A DNA stretch of 32,675 nt from Treponema sp. UBA3870 (GTDB taxonomy: Bacteria; Spirochaetota; Spirochaetia; Treponematales; Treponemataceae), in assembly GCA_002392275.1 (NCBI GenBank), contig DGGQ01000010.1, positions 1-32,675 on the forward strand, read 5' to 3'. Shown piece after piece: positions 25,106 through 32,316 of this stretch. Positions within the stretch are counted from its first letter, which is position 1. The number at the start of each line of letters is the position of its first letter. Made by a program: the position numbers and the translations under genes. Under the pieces are notes generated by a model. It was not told the origin of the DNA. It made no database searches and saw only the letters and a list, made by a program, of their open reading frames with translations.

Positions 25106-26986
25106 TTATGGATTGGTAGATGTTGTCCAGAGGTCAGCTGGAACTGGATTTGTATTTTTATCCGTCTGTCCGTACATTTCATACGGACCACTTGTTCTGG
25201 AAGAGCGGTTTCCATTTCCATTTACTGTTGCGCTTGAGCTTCCGCAGTAAATGTCATACGAACCTATGTTGTTGGTAAAAGTACAGCCCGTTATTGTCAC
25301 TTTGTCATTGTCCCCGATATCTATTGCCCCGCCCATTTCAGCTCGATTGGCTTCAAAAGTGCAGTTCGTTATTGAAACCCCGGCCGTAGAGCCAGAATAC
25401 TCCTGCGTGTTTCCAAACAAGGCAATTGCGCCACCGCTTATATTGCCACTCGTCTGGTTGTTTTCAAAAACACACTCTGTGAAATTCAAGGCCTCCTTCC
25501 CATACCAAAAAATCATTCCAAATCGTTTGCAACTATCTCCAAGCATTGAAGCTCCAGCTCCATTTTTGAATGTCACATTCGTAAAATTATAGCCAGAAGA
25601 GGCTTCCTCAGGATTTTGATTTCCCAATACTATTCCATATTTATTGTCGCCATCTATAATTATGTTTTTACCAGTTGGGGTACTAAAAGACGTCGTTATC
25701 CGTAAATCGCTTGTGAGCTTAATTTCTATAGAGCTTTCCAAAGATGTTGCAGCATTATTTATCTGCTCTAAAAACGAGCTAACAGCAGTTTCGTTATATT
25801 GAATTGAATCGTATGGCCATATCCCGTCATTAGAACCCCCATTCGGGTCCCCGCCATTTCCGTTGACTTCTGGAAGTCCGATTATCGGGGAGAGGATTCC
25901 AAGATTAGAGATTGTTTGTCTTGTTGAGTAATCCCTCAGTTTTATCCTAAGCTCCACATCCGCAAATCCGTACCTATAAGTCTGGAGCAGCTCTTGATTC
26001 ACAGAACTTTCCAATACATTTTTTAGGCTGTAGCCATTTTTCACAAAATCATCAATAGAAACGGTCGCAAGTCCTGTATTGGTCGATGTTGGTGTCAGCC
26101 TCCCAGTTCCAACATCATATTTCAGCATGACATCCGCAAGGGGATTTTCCCACTCATATTCGCTGGGTCCACGGCAGGCCATGACACAAAGACGGACGAA
26201 AATCTCCCCGTACCTGCTCAAATCACTTGAAAGGAATGCCTCGACCGGGTTTCTGGAAATCCCTACGGTTCCATTCTGGTCCACACTTGCAGACATGGAA
26301 TAAGGAGGCCATCTCATAAGGCTCGAATCTCCTCCACCGGCAATCGCGCTGACAGTCTCGTAGCTTGCATTTCCTGTAATGTTATCAACCAGCTCGCACA
26401 GAATGTCATAACGCCGTCCCTTTTCTGTGATTGGATAGATAAACACCATTTCACCACTTTGACGCGGGTCAAAATCGGCAATGCGGATTCCGGCGTTCCT
26501 GTCGTCAATATTTATCCATCTGTCTGTCTCTTTTATATTACACACAGTCAACTTGATTCCATCGGCGCAGGTCTCGGCCACAAGATGCTCAGACTGTGAA
26601 ACAAATGCCTTTTTCAGGTTGATTTCGACTTCAGTTGTTTCGTCGGCAACAACAACAGCCTCCCCCGTTCCCTCGTAGCAAACCGCCCCGGCGGAATCCA
26701 GAGCCTCCAGTCCAACTGTGTATTCGCCCTCTGGAACCGGAAATTCAAGAGTCTCGCCACTTCGCCCGGCCGCATTCTGGACATAGGTTCCTCTTTTGGA
26801 CGCAAAAGACACCTTAAAGTTGTAGGAGACCGAATCGTCCTCGGCATTTCTTGATGAAACTGAATCAGATGAAAAATACGGGAGACGCAGGGAAACCTTT
26901 GATCCGCCACAAAAGGAGTTAGTGCATGAGATGGCACAGACTGAGACAAGCAAAACCGTTCCAAAAATCTTCAAAAAACTCTTCAT
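25106..26986 (-). CDS. Lipoprotein with C-terminal right-handed beta-helix
   Basis: 626 aa from ATG 26986 (GGAG six nt upstream; the start 16 codons earlier has no ribosome site). The lipobox AISC gives a mature start at C21. The N-terminal 400 residues are beta-rich, including a fibronectin/Ig-like stretch near 30-115 (VSYNFKVSFASKRGTYVQNAAG...VPEGEYTVGLEALDSAGAVCYEGTGEAVVV), and end in an NGNGGDPNGGSNDG linker. From about 410 onward repeats of a right-handed beta-helix appear: NIIIDGDNKYGI, FTNVTFKNGAG, FTECVFENNQTSGNISGGAIAL, ITNCTFEANRAEMGGAIDI, ITGCTFTNN. The FxxN and GGAI phrases are those of polymorphic-membrane-protein-type surface proteins. A surface-exposed adhesin-like or glycan-binding role is inferred. 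Confidence 0.88.
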   Translation of the reverse strand: MKSFLKIFGTVLLVSVCAISCTNSFCGGSKVSLRLPYFSSDSVSSRNAEDDSVSYNFKVSFASKRGTYVQNAAGRSGETLEFPVPEGEYTVGLEALDSAGAVCYEGTGEAVVVADETTEVEINLKKAFVSQSEHLVAETCADGIKLTVCNIKETDRWINIDDRNAGIRIADFDPRQSGEMVFIYPITEKGRRYDILCELVDNITGNASYETVSAIAGGGDSSLMRWPPYSMSASVDQNGTVGISRNPVEAFLSSDLSRYGEIFVRLCVMACRGPSEYEWENPLADVMLKYDVGTGRLTPTSTNTGLATVSIDDFVKNGYSLKNVLESSVNQELLQTYRYGFADVELRIKLRDYSTRQTISNLGILSPIIGLPEVNGNGGDPNGGSNDGIWPYDSIQYNETAVSSFLEQINNAATSLESSIEIKLTSDLRITTSFSTPTGKNIIIDGDNKYGIVLGNQNPEEASSGYNFTNVTFKNGAGASMLGDSCKRFGMIFWYGKEALNFTECVFENNQTSGNISGGAIALFGNTQEYSGSTAGVSITNCTFEANRAEMGGAIDIGDNDKVTITGCTFTNNIGSYDIYCGSSSATVNGNGNRSSRTSGPYEMYGQTDKNTNPVPADLWTTSTNP

Positions 26987-27095
26987 AATACGCTCCAACA
27001 AACAAATTGTCCTCAACGATAATACAACGAACATTTTGAAATTGACATCAAGTTCTACCTTAATTAACTATACTTTATGAAAAATCCAAATGTCA

Positions 27096-27244
27096 AGTTA
27101 ATATCGCTTTTCCTGTGGAAGCCCATCATTCCGAACTCGTTTCGAAATCTCTTCCAACGTTGCAGGGGGCGTAGATGCTGAATTGGGTTGTAAGCAACCA
27201 CGTTCAGCATGGCAGAAAACTCGAAATTCGGCCAGTTAATATCG
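27096..27244. repeat. REP-like palindromic element flanked by 11-bp direct repeats
   Basis: AGTTAATATCG occurs at 27096-27106 and 27234-27244. Between them are two hairpins. One is ATTCCGAA...TTCGAAAT near 27128-27149. The other, at 27175-27210, has an 8-bp stem ATGCTGAA/TTCAGCAT, a 3x3 internal loop, a 5-bp stem GGTTG/CAACC and a TAAG tetraloop. The distal TCGAAATTCGG (27221-27231) can also pair back with the first hairpin arm. Sequences of this style are common as dispersed extragenic palindromes in bacteria; copy number in this genome cannot be seen here. Confidence 0.7.
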
Positions 27245-27368
27245 TTTCTCCACATCTTTTCTAAAAATTTTGGATAAAAAATGTGAAAAAATTCGTATAG
27301 AAATATTTTGTGGAAAGTTTATTCTATTTTCTAGAACTTTTTTCAAATTTTTTATAAACTCTCTCCTG

Positions 27369-27403
27369 CCACCGGTGGCGTTGCTACCGGTGGTTCTTTT
27401 TTT
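27369..27403 (+). terminator. Strong rho-independent terminator without an obvious gene
   Basis: CCACCGGT (27369-27376) pairs perfectly with ACCGGTGG (27386-27393), followed by TTCTTTTTTT. The T-run is on the plus strand only. No plus-strand gene lies upstream: the nearest genes to the left are all on the minus strand. It may end a short RNA from 27245-27368 or block antisense transcription. Confidence 0.65.
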
Positions 27404-27427
27404 ATGAAAAACAGTCCTTTTGATGGT

Positions 27428-27664
27428 CCCCGGACAAAAACACAGGGCTTCGGCATGAAAACTATAGATAAATGCAACACATGAGCGGGTCCCAGTTGAC
27501 GGCAAAAAACAGGCAAGTTTTTTAACGTTAAAAAACTTGTCCCCAGTGGGGCCCCTTCCTATTTTGCCACATTCGCACACTCTTGTTACGAATGTGTGTC
27601 CCACTCCTGTGTTGCATAAGTCCATTGTTCTTGTCATGCCGAAGCCCTGTCATTTTAAAGGGGG
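27428..27664. repeat. Large nested inverted-repeat element A (~237 bp)
   Basis: Arms pair in order from outside in: CCCC (27428-27431) with GGGG (27660-27664); ACAGGGCTTCGGCATGA (27442-27458) with its exact complement (27634-27650), 17 bp; ATGCAACACA (27472-27481) with TGTGTTGCAT (27608-27617); GAGcGGG (27483-27489) with CCCaCTC (27600-27606); GGCAAAA (27501-27507) with TTTTGCC (27562-27568). Inside are a perfect 26-nt palindrome (27514-27539) and hairpins CCCC-AGT-GGGG (27541-27551) and CACATTCG/CGAATGTG (27568-27596). It could be a mobile palindromic repeat, a structured RNA or a protein-binding site. Confidence 0.75.
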
Positions 27665-27735
27665 AGTAGTTGTTGTTCATGCAAAACAATGATTTTTATG
27701 GAAATGTGTTGGTCATTCATGCAAATCGGTCCCCC
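27660..27735. repeat. Short inverted repeat with two 10-bp direct repeats
   Basis: GGGGGA (27660-27665) pairs with TCCCCC (27730-27735). Inside, TTCATGCAAA occurs twice, at 27676-27685 and 27716-27725 (40-bp period). It directly adjoins element A and shares its terminal G-run. Confidence 0.5.
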
Positions 27736-27804
27736 TCCAAACAAAAATTTTCAGGGACTCAGCATCATTTTAAATGGGTGCGCGGAACGGCATCTTTTGT
27801 GGAC

Positions 27805-27973
27805 ATGTCGAGTCTGACAACCTTGGTTCAACAGGCGGAAGCGGGGGGCCGGAACGAAAAAAATCTGCACAAGCGCAAGCGCGGGTATTCGTAGCGAAGC
27901 TCCGAACGAGCCTTTTTTCGGGACGGACACACGCTGGGAGCCTGTTCTTAACTAATTTTGTTGGACTCGACAT
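27805..27973. repeat. Large nested inverted-repeat element B (~169 bp)
   Basis: ATGTCGAGTC (27805-27814) pairs with GACTCGACAT (27964-27973), 10 bp perfect; ACAA (27817-27820) with TTGT (27958-27961); AACAGG (27830-27835) with CCTGTT (27941-27946); CGAAAAAA (27855-27862) with TTTTTTCG (27913-27920). The tip holds GCGC-AA-GCGC (27873-27882) and TTCG-TAG-CGAA (27888-27898). The architecture resembles element A but the sequence differs. Confidence 0.7.
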
Positions 27974-28060
27974 TTTTAACTCACCAGAATCCGTTCCGCA
28001 TATACACTTTGGTTCTCATGCTGAACCACTGCAAAAACGGTTTTCAAACGTGAAAAAAAG

Positions 28061-28076
28061 TGCTATACTGTGAAAC
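28061..28076 (+). promoter_or_regulatory. Extended -10 promoter of parA, leaderless
   Basis: TGCTATACT (28061-28069) is an extended -10 box (TGnTATAcT). Its end is 7 nt from the parA ATG at 28077, so transcription should start at or within a base or two of the start codon. There is no Shine-Dalgarno sequence (GTGAAAC precedes the ATG). A weak -35 (TTTTCA) lies 17 bp upstream. Confidence 0.55.
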
Positions 28077-28832
28077 ATGGGTAAGGTATTTGTTTTTGTT
28101 AATCAGAAAGGAGGGGTGGGCAAAACTACTTCTGCTATAAACATTGGTGCGTACATTGCGCAGGCGGGGAAAAAAGTTTTATTGGTGGACTTCGACAGCC
28201 AGGGAAACATGTCTAGCGGTGTCGGAGTAAGCAAGGACAAACCCACAATCTACGAGCTTCTTGCCGGAACAACATCCCCCGAGGAGGCCGTGAAACATTC
28301 TTGCGTGGAAAATCTGGACGCAATCACCGCTTCTATCGACCTTTCCGGAGCGGCAATAGAGCTTGTTGACCAGGAGAACAGGGAATTTTTCCTTAAAAAC
28401 GCTCTGGAACCTCTCCGCCCAAAATACGACTACATACTGATTGACTGTCCGCCGTCACTGGGAATCCTTACCCTCAACGGACTTGCGGCAGCCGATGCGG
28501 TCCTTGTTCCAATGCAGTGCGAATACTTTGCCCTTGAGGGAATCTCTCTCCTTCTCCAGACCGTCAAAAAAGTCCAGCAGACAATCAACCCAAGCCTTCT
28601 GATTGGTGGAATCTTCTTCACGATGTACGACAGCCGCACAAGACTTGCCCAGGATGTTGTGATGCAGGTCAAAAGCTACTTCAAGGATTTGGTGTTCAAC
28701 ACAATCATACCGCGCAACATCAGACTTTCGGAGGCCCCGTCCTATGGCGAGCCAATCTGCAAATACGACCCGACGTGCATAGGCGCAAAAAGCTATGAAA
28801 AACTTTCCGAAGAGGTTCTGAACCGTGGCTAG
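28077..28832 (+). CDS. parA: ParA/Soj chromosome-partitioning ATPase
   Basis: 251 aa, typical chromosomal (short, no HTH) ParA. The deviant Walker A box is NQKGGVGKTTSAINIG (9-24), followed by LLVDFDSQGNMSSGVG (Walker A'), and DYILIDCPPSLGILTLNGL (Walker B). The C-terminal part PRNIRLSEAPSYGEPICKYDP is the family signature. ParA binds DNA as an ATP dimer and moves or positions the ParB-parS complex of the replicated origin region. The likely promoter makes a leaderless message. parB overlaps by 8 bp. Confidence 0.97.
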   Translation: MGKVFVFVNQKGGVGKTTSAINIGAYIAQAGKKVLLVDFDSQGNMSSGVGVSKDKPTIYELLAGTTSPEEAVKHSCVENLDAITASIDLSGAAIELVDQENREFFLKNALEPLRPKYDYILIDCPPSLGILTLNGLAAADAVLVPMQCEYFALEGISLLLQTVKKVQQTINPSLLIGGIFFTMYDSRTRLAQDVVMQVKSYFKDLVFNTIIPRNIRLSEAPSYGEPICKYDPTCIGAKSYEKLSEEVLNRG

Positions 28833-29775
28833 ACAACAAAGACTTGGCAAAGGTCTCGGAGCATTGATGAAAGAAAATGGGGTGGAAAATTCCGAGCCAG
28901 CCGCATCGACAAAAAAATCAAGCACACCATCTCCAAAGACTAAGCTTCCAAAGGGGATAATCTCAGACGACAACGGAACCCTCTGGGTGGACCCGAACCT
29001 GCTAAAGCCAAACCCAAGGCAGCCAAGGCACTATTTTGACGAAGAAAAACTTGCGGAGCTTACGGAATCTGTAAAGCAGGAGGGAATCCTTTCTCCAATC
29101 ATAATCGAGGATGCAGACGACGGTTCCTTCTATATAATAGCTGGCGAACGTAGAACCAGGGCGGCAAGGGCGGCGGGTCTTGAAAAGGTTCCGGTCCAGC
29201 TAAGAAAATATTCCGACAGCAGAAAACTTGAGGTCGCGTTGATTGAAAACATCCAGCGCACCGATTTGAATCCAGTCGAAGAGGCCCAGGCATACTACCA
29301 GCTTATGGAACTGGAGGACATAACCCAGGAGCAGGTTGCACAGAGGGTCGGAAAAAAACGTTCCACAGTCGCAAACTCAATGCGCCTTTTAAAGCTCCCG
29401 AGCGACATGCTGGAATCACTTGCGTCTGGAAAAATCACACCGGGACATGCCCGCGCGCTATTGAGCGTGGTGAACCAGTCGGACCAGCGAGTTCTTTTTG
29501 ACCGCATAACCCGGGACGAAATATCGGTCCGTGAAAGCGAAAGCATTGCCCAGAGCTTCAACGGAGGTGGACGGGCGGCAAAGGCACAGGGCACAGAAAA
29601 AAAATCCACAGACAAGCGCGACCCGAACTACATCGACATCGAGCAGAAAATACGGGACGCACTTGGAACAAAGGTCGTGATGAAGGGCGACTTCGAGAAG
29701 GGAACAATCACCATAAACTATTTCACCAAGGATGATTTGGACAGAATCTACAACGTGATTACCAAAAACTCTTAG
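28825..29775 (+). CDS. parB: ParB/Spo0J chromosome-partitioning protein
   Basis: 316 aa, GTG start inside the end of parA with GAGG 9 nt upstream. Opening residues RQQRLGKGLGALM are the usual ParA-contact motif. The CTP-binding N-domain shows NPRQPRHYFDEEKLAELTESVKQEGILSPI and the IIAGERRTRAARAAGL box. LIENIQRTDLNPVEEAQAY and the HTH (ITQEQVAQRVGKKRSTVANSMRLLKLP) bind parS. The C-terminal dimer domain ends the protein after a Lys/Gly-rich linker. ParB loads on parS, clamps DNA and spreads. No canonical parS site is present in this window. Confidence 0.97.
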   Translation: MARQQRLGKGLGALMKENGVENSEPAASTKKSSTPSPKTKLPKGIISDDNGTLWVDPNLLKPNPRQPRHYFDEEKLAELTESVKQEGILSPIIIEDADDGSFYIIAGERRTRAARAAGLEKVPVQLRKYSDSRKLEVALIENIQRTDLNPVEEAQAYYQLMELEDITQEQVAQRVGKKRSTVANSMRLLKLPSDMLESLASGKITPGHARALLSVVNQSDQRVLFDRITRDEISVRESESIAQSFNGGGRAAKAQGTEKKSTDKRDPNYIDIEQKIRDALGTKVVMKGDFEKGTITINYFTKDDLDRIYNVITKNS

Positions 29776-29783
29776 GAGATTTT

Positions 29784-30419
29784 ATGAGCGGATTTTCCTA
29801 CACGCTGTCCGTTGCTCTATCTTCCGCAGCCGCATTTGTGTCAACAGAACTGGACGATTTTTTTATCCTGCTGATTCTGTTCGCCAGATGCCAGACAAGG
29901 GGCCAAAAGGTTCTGGCCTCGGTGGGAAAGTATTTTTCGCTCGCACTTGTGGCCGTGGGGTCCGCACTTTTTGCAAAATATCTTCAGAAAATCCCCCCAC
30001 ACTTCATTGGATTTCTGGGGATTGTGCCGTTTGTGCTTGGAATAAGGGACCTGTTCAAAAAAAAGCGAGACGTGGAGCTTTCTGAAAAAAGTCCGTTCCA
30101 AAATTCCGTTGGCGATTTTTCGGTGCTGGTTTCGTCAATACTGATTCCGCTTGGCTGCTCGGGCGACAACTTTGCGGTCTACATTCCGTTCTTCACATCA
30201 ACGGGCGGATGGGGCTACCTGATTTGTGGAATCATTTTCTTTGTTTTGCAGCTTTTGATGTTGATTTTAGCGGCGTTGGCTATTAGAATTGCAGATATAG
30301 GGCAGACCGTCAAAAAACTAGGGCGCATACTGATTCCGGTACTGATGATTCTGCTCGGCATCTACATTTTTTGGAAAAACGGAACAATATCGTGGATTAC
30401 AAACCTGGGGAGGCACTAA
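29784..30419 (+). CDS. CadD-family (cadmium resistance-type) membrane transporter
   Basis: 211 aa with about six membrane helices, ATG preceded by AGGAGA. The N-terminal AAAFVSTELDDFFILLILFARC and the middle SILIPLGCSGDNFAVYIPFF are the two halves of the LysE-superfamily CadD signature; each holds an acidic residue inside a helix (TELDDFF and SGDNFAVY). The family exports cadmium or other cations or amines; the true substrate is unknown here. It lies 8 bp after parB, so it is probably cotranscribed, which is an odd partner for partition genes. Confidence 0.85.
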   Translation: MSGFSYTLSVALSSAAAFVSTELDDFFILLILFARCQTRGQKVLASVGKYFSLALVAVGSALFAKYLQKIPPHFIGFLGIVPFVLGIRDLFKKKRDVELSEKSPFQNSVGDFSVLVSSILIPLGCSGDNFAVYIPFFTSTGGWGYLICGIIFFVLQLLMLILAALAIRIADIGQTVKKLGRILIPVLMILLGIYIFWKNGTISWITNLGRH

Positions 30420-30421
30420 AA

Positions 30422-31528
30422 ATGGAAAACACTGTTGAAGAAAATGAAGCCGGATCAAGAATCGATGGGAAGACCTACGCAAAGGCCTACCACTCAATAC
30501 TCTGCGACGACATGCCCGACTTTATTTTGGAATACTCCTCCCTGCCGATTGTACAGCGTCTTGATGGTGTTGGACTTCTCTGCGGAACAGACTGGACCCC
30601 GCTTTTTGACAACAAATTTTTCTATTCCCGGCTGGACCATTCGATTGGTGTCGCGCTTATTATCTGGAAATTCACCCACGACAAAGTGCAGTCCCTCTCC
30701 GGTCTTTTCCACGACATAGCAACACCTGCGTTCAGCCATGTCATTGATTTCAGGAACGGTGATTTTGAAAAACAGGAGAGCACGGAAAATCCCACAAAGG
30801 AAATAATCAACGAGGACCTTTTTTTGAGCGAAAATCTTTTCCGGGACGGAATCTACAAATATGAAATCGACAACTACCACAAATACCCAATCGCCGACAA
30901 CCCACGTCCGGGACTCAATGCCGACAGACTTGAATACATGTATCCTTCGGGGGCGGCTCTGGATGGCTCATGGACATTCGGGCAAATCAAGGACAGCTAT
31001 TCTTTCACAACCCTACTGAAAAATGAAAAGGGTCTGGACGAGATTGGATTTTCCGACATGGATGCCGCCGCCACATACACGGAAAAATTTTTGAACATCT
31101 CGACCCTGCTCCAAAAAAATGAGGACAAACTTTCAATGAAACTTCTGGCGGACACAATCACCAAGGCCATCGAGTGCGGATTCCTTTCCGACGACGACCT
31201 CTATGAGCTGGACGAGGTTTCCATTGTGAGATGCTTTGACAGAATCATCAGGGAAAACCAGCGCGAGGAGATTGTCGCAAAATCCATAAGCGACTTCGCA
31301 AAACTCTGGGGAACATTCAGGCAGATGAAAAAAATCGAACGCGGGGACTCTCCAATGAAAAACGCCTACAACGTCTCTCTCCAGGTGAAAAAGCGTTACG
31401 TCGATCCACTTGTAAAAACTTCGACCGGAGCGGAAAGGCTTTCCAAAATCAACAGCGGGACCGCAAAACAGATAGAGGACTTTTTGAATTTCAAGGATAG
31501 CGAATACGGCTCGGTTCCGTGGCTCTGA
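30422..31528 (+). CDS. HD-domain phosphohydrolase
   Basis: 368 aa from ATG 30422, 2 nt after the transporter stop, with GGAGG about 8 nt upstream. The HD motif is complete: YSRLDHSIGVALII (H73), GLFHDIATPAFSH (H97, D98) and the distal Asp in GLNADRLEYM (D168). This order is that of dNTPase/YdhJ-type HD hydrolases, which dephosphorylate nucleotides. The C-terminal 180 residues are helical with no recognised domain. A nucleotide-cleaving role is likely; the substrate cannot be told from the sequence. Confidence 0.9.
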   Translation: MENTVEENEAGSRIDGKTYAKAYHSILCDDMPDFILEYSSLPIVQRLDGVGLLCGTDWTPLFDNKFFYSRLDHSIGVALIIWKFTHDKVQSLSGLFHDIATPAFSHVIDFRNGDFEKQESTENPTKEIINEDLFLSENLFRDGIYKYEIDNYHKYPIADNPRPGLNADRLEYMYPSGAALDGSWTFGQIKDSYSFTTLLKNEKGLDEIGFSDMDAAATYTEKFLNISTLLQKNEDKLSMKLLADTITKAIECGFLSDDDLYELDEVSIVRCFDRIIRENQREEIVAKSISDFAKLWGTFRQMKKIERGDSPMKNAYNVSLQVKKRYVDPLVKTSTGAERLSKINSGTAKQIEDFLNFKDSEYGSVPWL

Positions 31529-32214
31529 TGCTTGTCTCAAAAAAAATTGTAATTGTAACCCAGGACTCAAAAATAGCGAGGCACTTTCCGTCTGACTGCC
31601 AGCTGGAGATTGTCTCGTCGATTAAATTTCTGGACACCATGCTATATGGATTTGTACCCGACATGATCGTGGTTGATTCAGTCTACGATGTCGATGTGCA
31701 GCAGATTCGCAGGAACGTAAATTTTTCTTACACCCCCATACTGATTCTGTCCGAAAATCTTTCGCTGCTCACACATTTTTCACAGATGCTGAATCTACCG
31801 CGGCTCATGCTCTGCTCGTCCCATGTCATTGAAAATCAGAAAGTAAAAAAAAGAATCACCCAGATTCTTGAGTCCAGAAAATCATTCCTTCCACCAAAAA
31901 GCTCCGCCGGTGTAAAACTTTCCCTACGGCTGATTGGGGAACGATTCAACGAAAACCTTACGCGCGATTTGATTTCAAAAAACGTTGGAACCAGCTCCGA
32001 CTATCTTTCAAGGGTATTCAAAAAAGAAATGGGTCTGAACCTCTGGGACTATGTTCTTGCGGTAAGGACCAGCGAGGCAAAGATTCTCCTTGAACGGACG
32101 GGACTCAGCATAAAGGATGTGGCCGCAAAAACAGGATTCAGCGACCCGGCGTATTTTGCAAGAGTCTTCCACAAAGAATACGGAATCGCGCCAACAAAAA
32201 TCCGCGTCCGCTGA
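31528..32214 (+). CDS. AraC-family regulator with receiver-like N-domain
   Basis: 228 aa. ATG 31528 overlaps the preceding stop as TGATG, so translation is coupled; no ribosome site is visible, and a GTG three codons earlier has none either. Residues 1-105 look like a degenerate response-regulator receiver (KIVIVTQDSKIARHF...FVPDMIVVDSVYD...YTPILILSENLSLLTHF). Residues about 125-228 are an AraC-type double helix-turn-helix (DLISKNVGTSSDYLSRVFKKEMGLNLWDYVLAVRTSEAKILLERTGLSIKDVAAKTGFSDPAYFARVFHKEYGIAPTKIR). The usual active-site Lys of a receiver is not evident, so control by phosphorylation is doubtful. Targets are unknown. Confidence 0.92.
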   Translation: MLVSKKIVIVTQDSKIARHFPSDCQLEIVSSIKFLDTMLYGFVPDMIVVDSVYDVDVQQIRRNVNFSYTPILILSENLSLLTHFSQMLNLPRLMLCSSHVIENQKVKKRITQILESRKSFLPPKSSAGVKLSLRLIGERFNENLTRDLISKNVGTSSDYLSRVFKKEMGLNLWDYVLAVRTSEAKILLERTGLSIKDVAAKTGFSDPAYFARVFHKEYGIAPTKIRVR

Positions 32215-32265
32215 TTCACACGAAATAATTTTCATCAAAAAAACTTCCCACATTTGTTTACATTT

Positions 32266-32295
32266 TTGAATTCCACGGAACATATATACTATAGA
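32266..32295 (+). promoter_or_regulatory. Promoter of the EEP-family lipoprotein gene
   Basis: TTGAAT (32266-32271), an 18-bp spacer and TATAGA (32290-32295), 21 nt before ATG 32317. It separates this gene from the upstream operon. Confidence 0.5.
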
Positions 32296-32316
32296 AACTT
32301 TTTAGTGGAGTTGTGT

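Larger units (their letters stand above)
26987..28076. other. 1.09-kb gene-free region rich in inverted repeats
   Basis: Between two divergent transcription units no convincing gene exists; the short open frames here arise from repeat sequence. In order it holds: a REP-like palindromic element between direct repeats (27096-27244), an A+T-rich stretch (27245-27368) with nothing recognised, a plus-strand terminator (27369-27403), a large nested hairpin element (27428-27664), a small repeat structure (27660-27735), a second nested hairpin element (27805-27973) and the parA promoter. Confidence 0.75.

Noticed and set aside
27064..27255. 63-codon minus-strand frame containing MLNVVAYNPIQHL and RNEFGM
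   Set aside because: These phrases are what a REP-like palindrome yields when translated; there is no promoter or ribosome site.
27245..27368. Possible replication origin: A+T-rich stretch with DnaA-box-like TTCTCCACA nearby and parAB to the right
   Set aside because: Only one site is within one mismatch of the consensus and there is no cluster, no dnaA or dnaN gene, and from memory parAB is away from oriC in T. pallidum.
27236..27637. 133-codon minus-strand frame across element A
   Set aside because: The predicted peptide is made of palindromic repeat sequence and has no ribosome site; the DNA structure explains it better.
27428..27973. Integron attC sites, considered because T. denticola has an integron and the elements are imperfect hairpins
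   Set aside because: No paired RYYYAAC/GTTRRRY core sites at the right places and no cassette-like genes or integrase.
28035..28076. parS-like half sites (ACGTGAAA, TGTGAAACA) before parA
   Set aside because: Neither matches the 16-bp parS palindrome; the left halves are wrong, so they are not supported as ParB sites.
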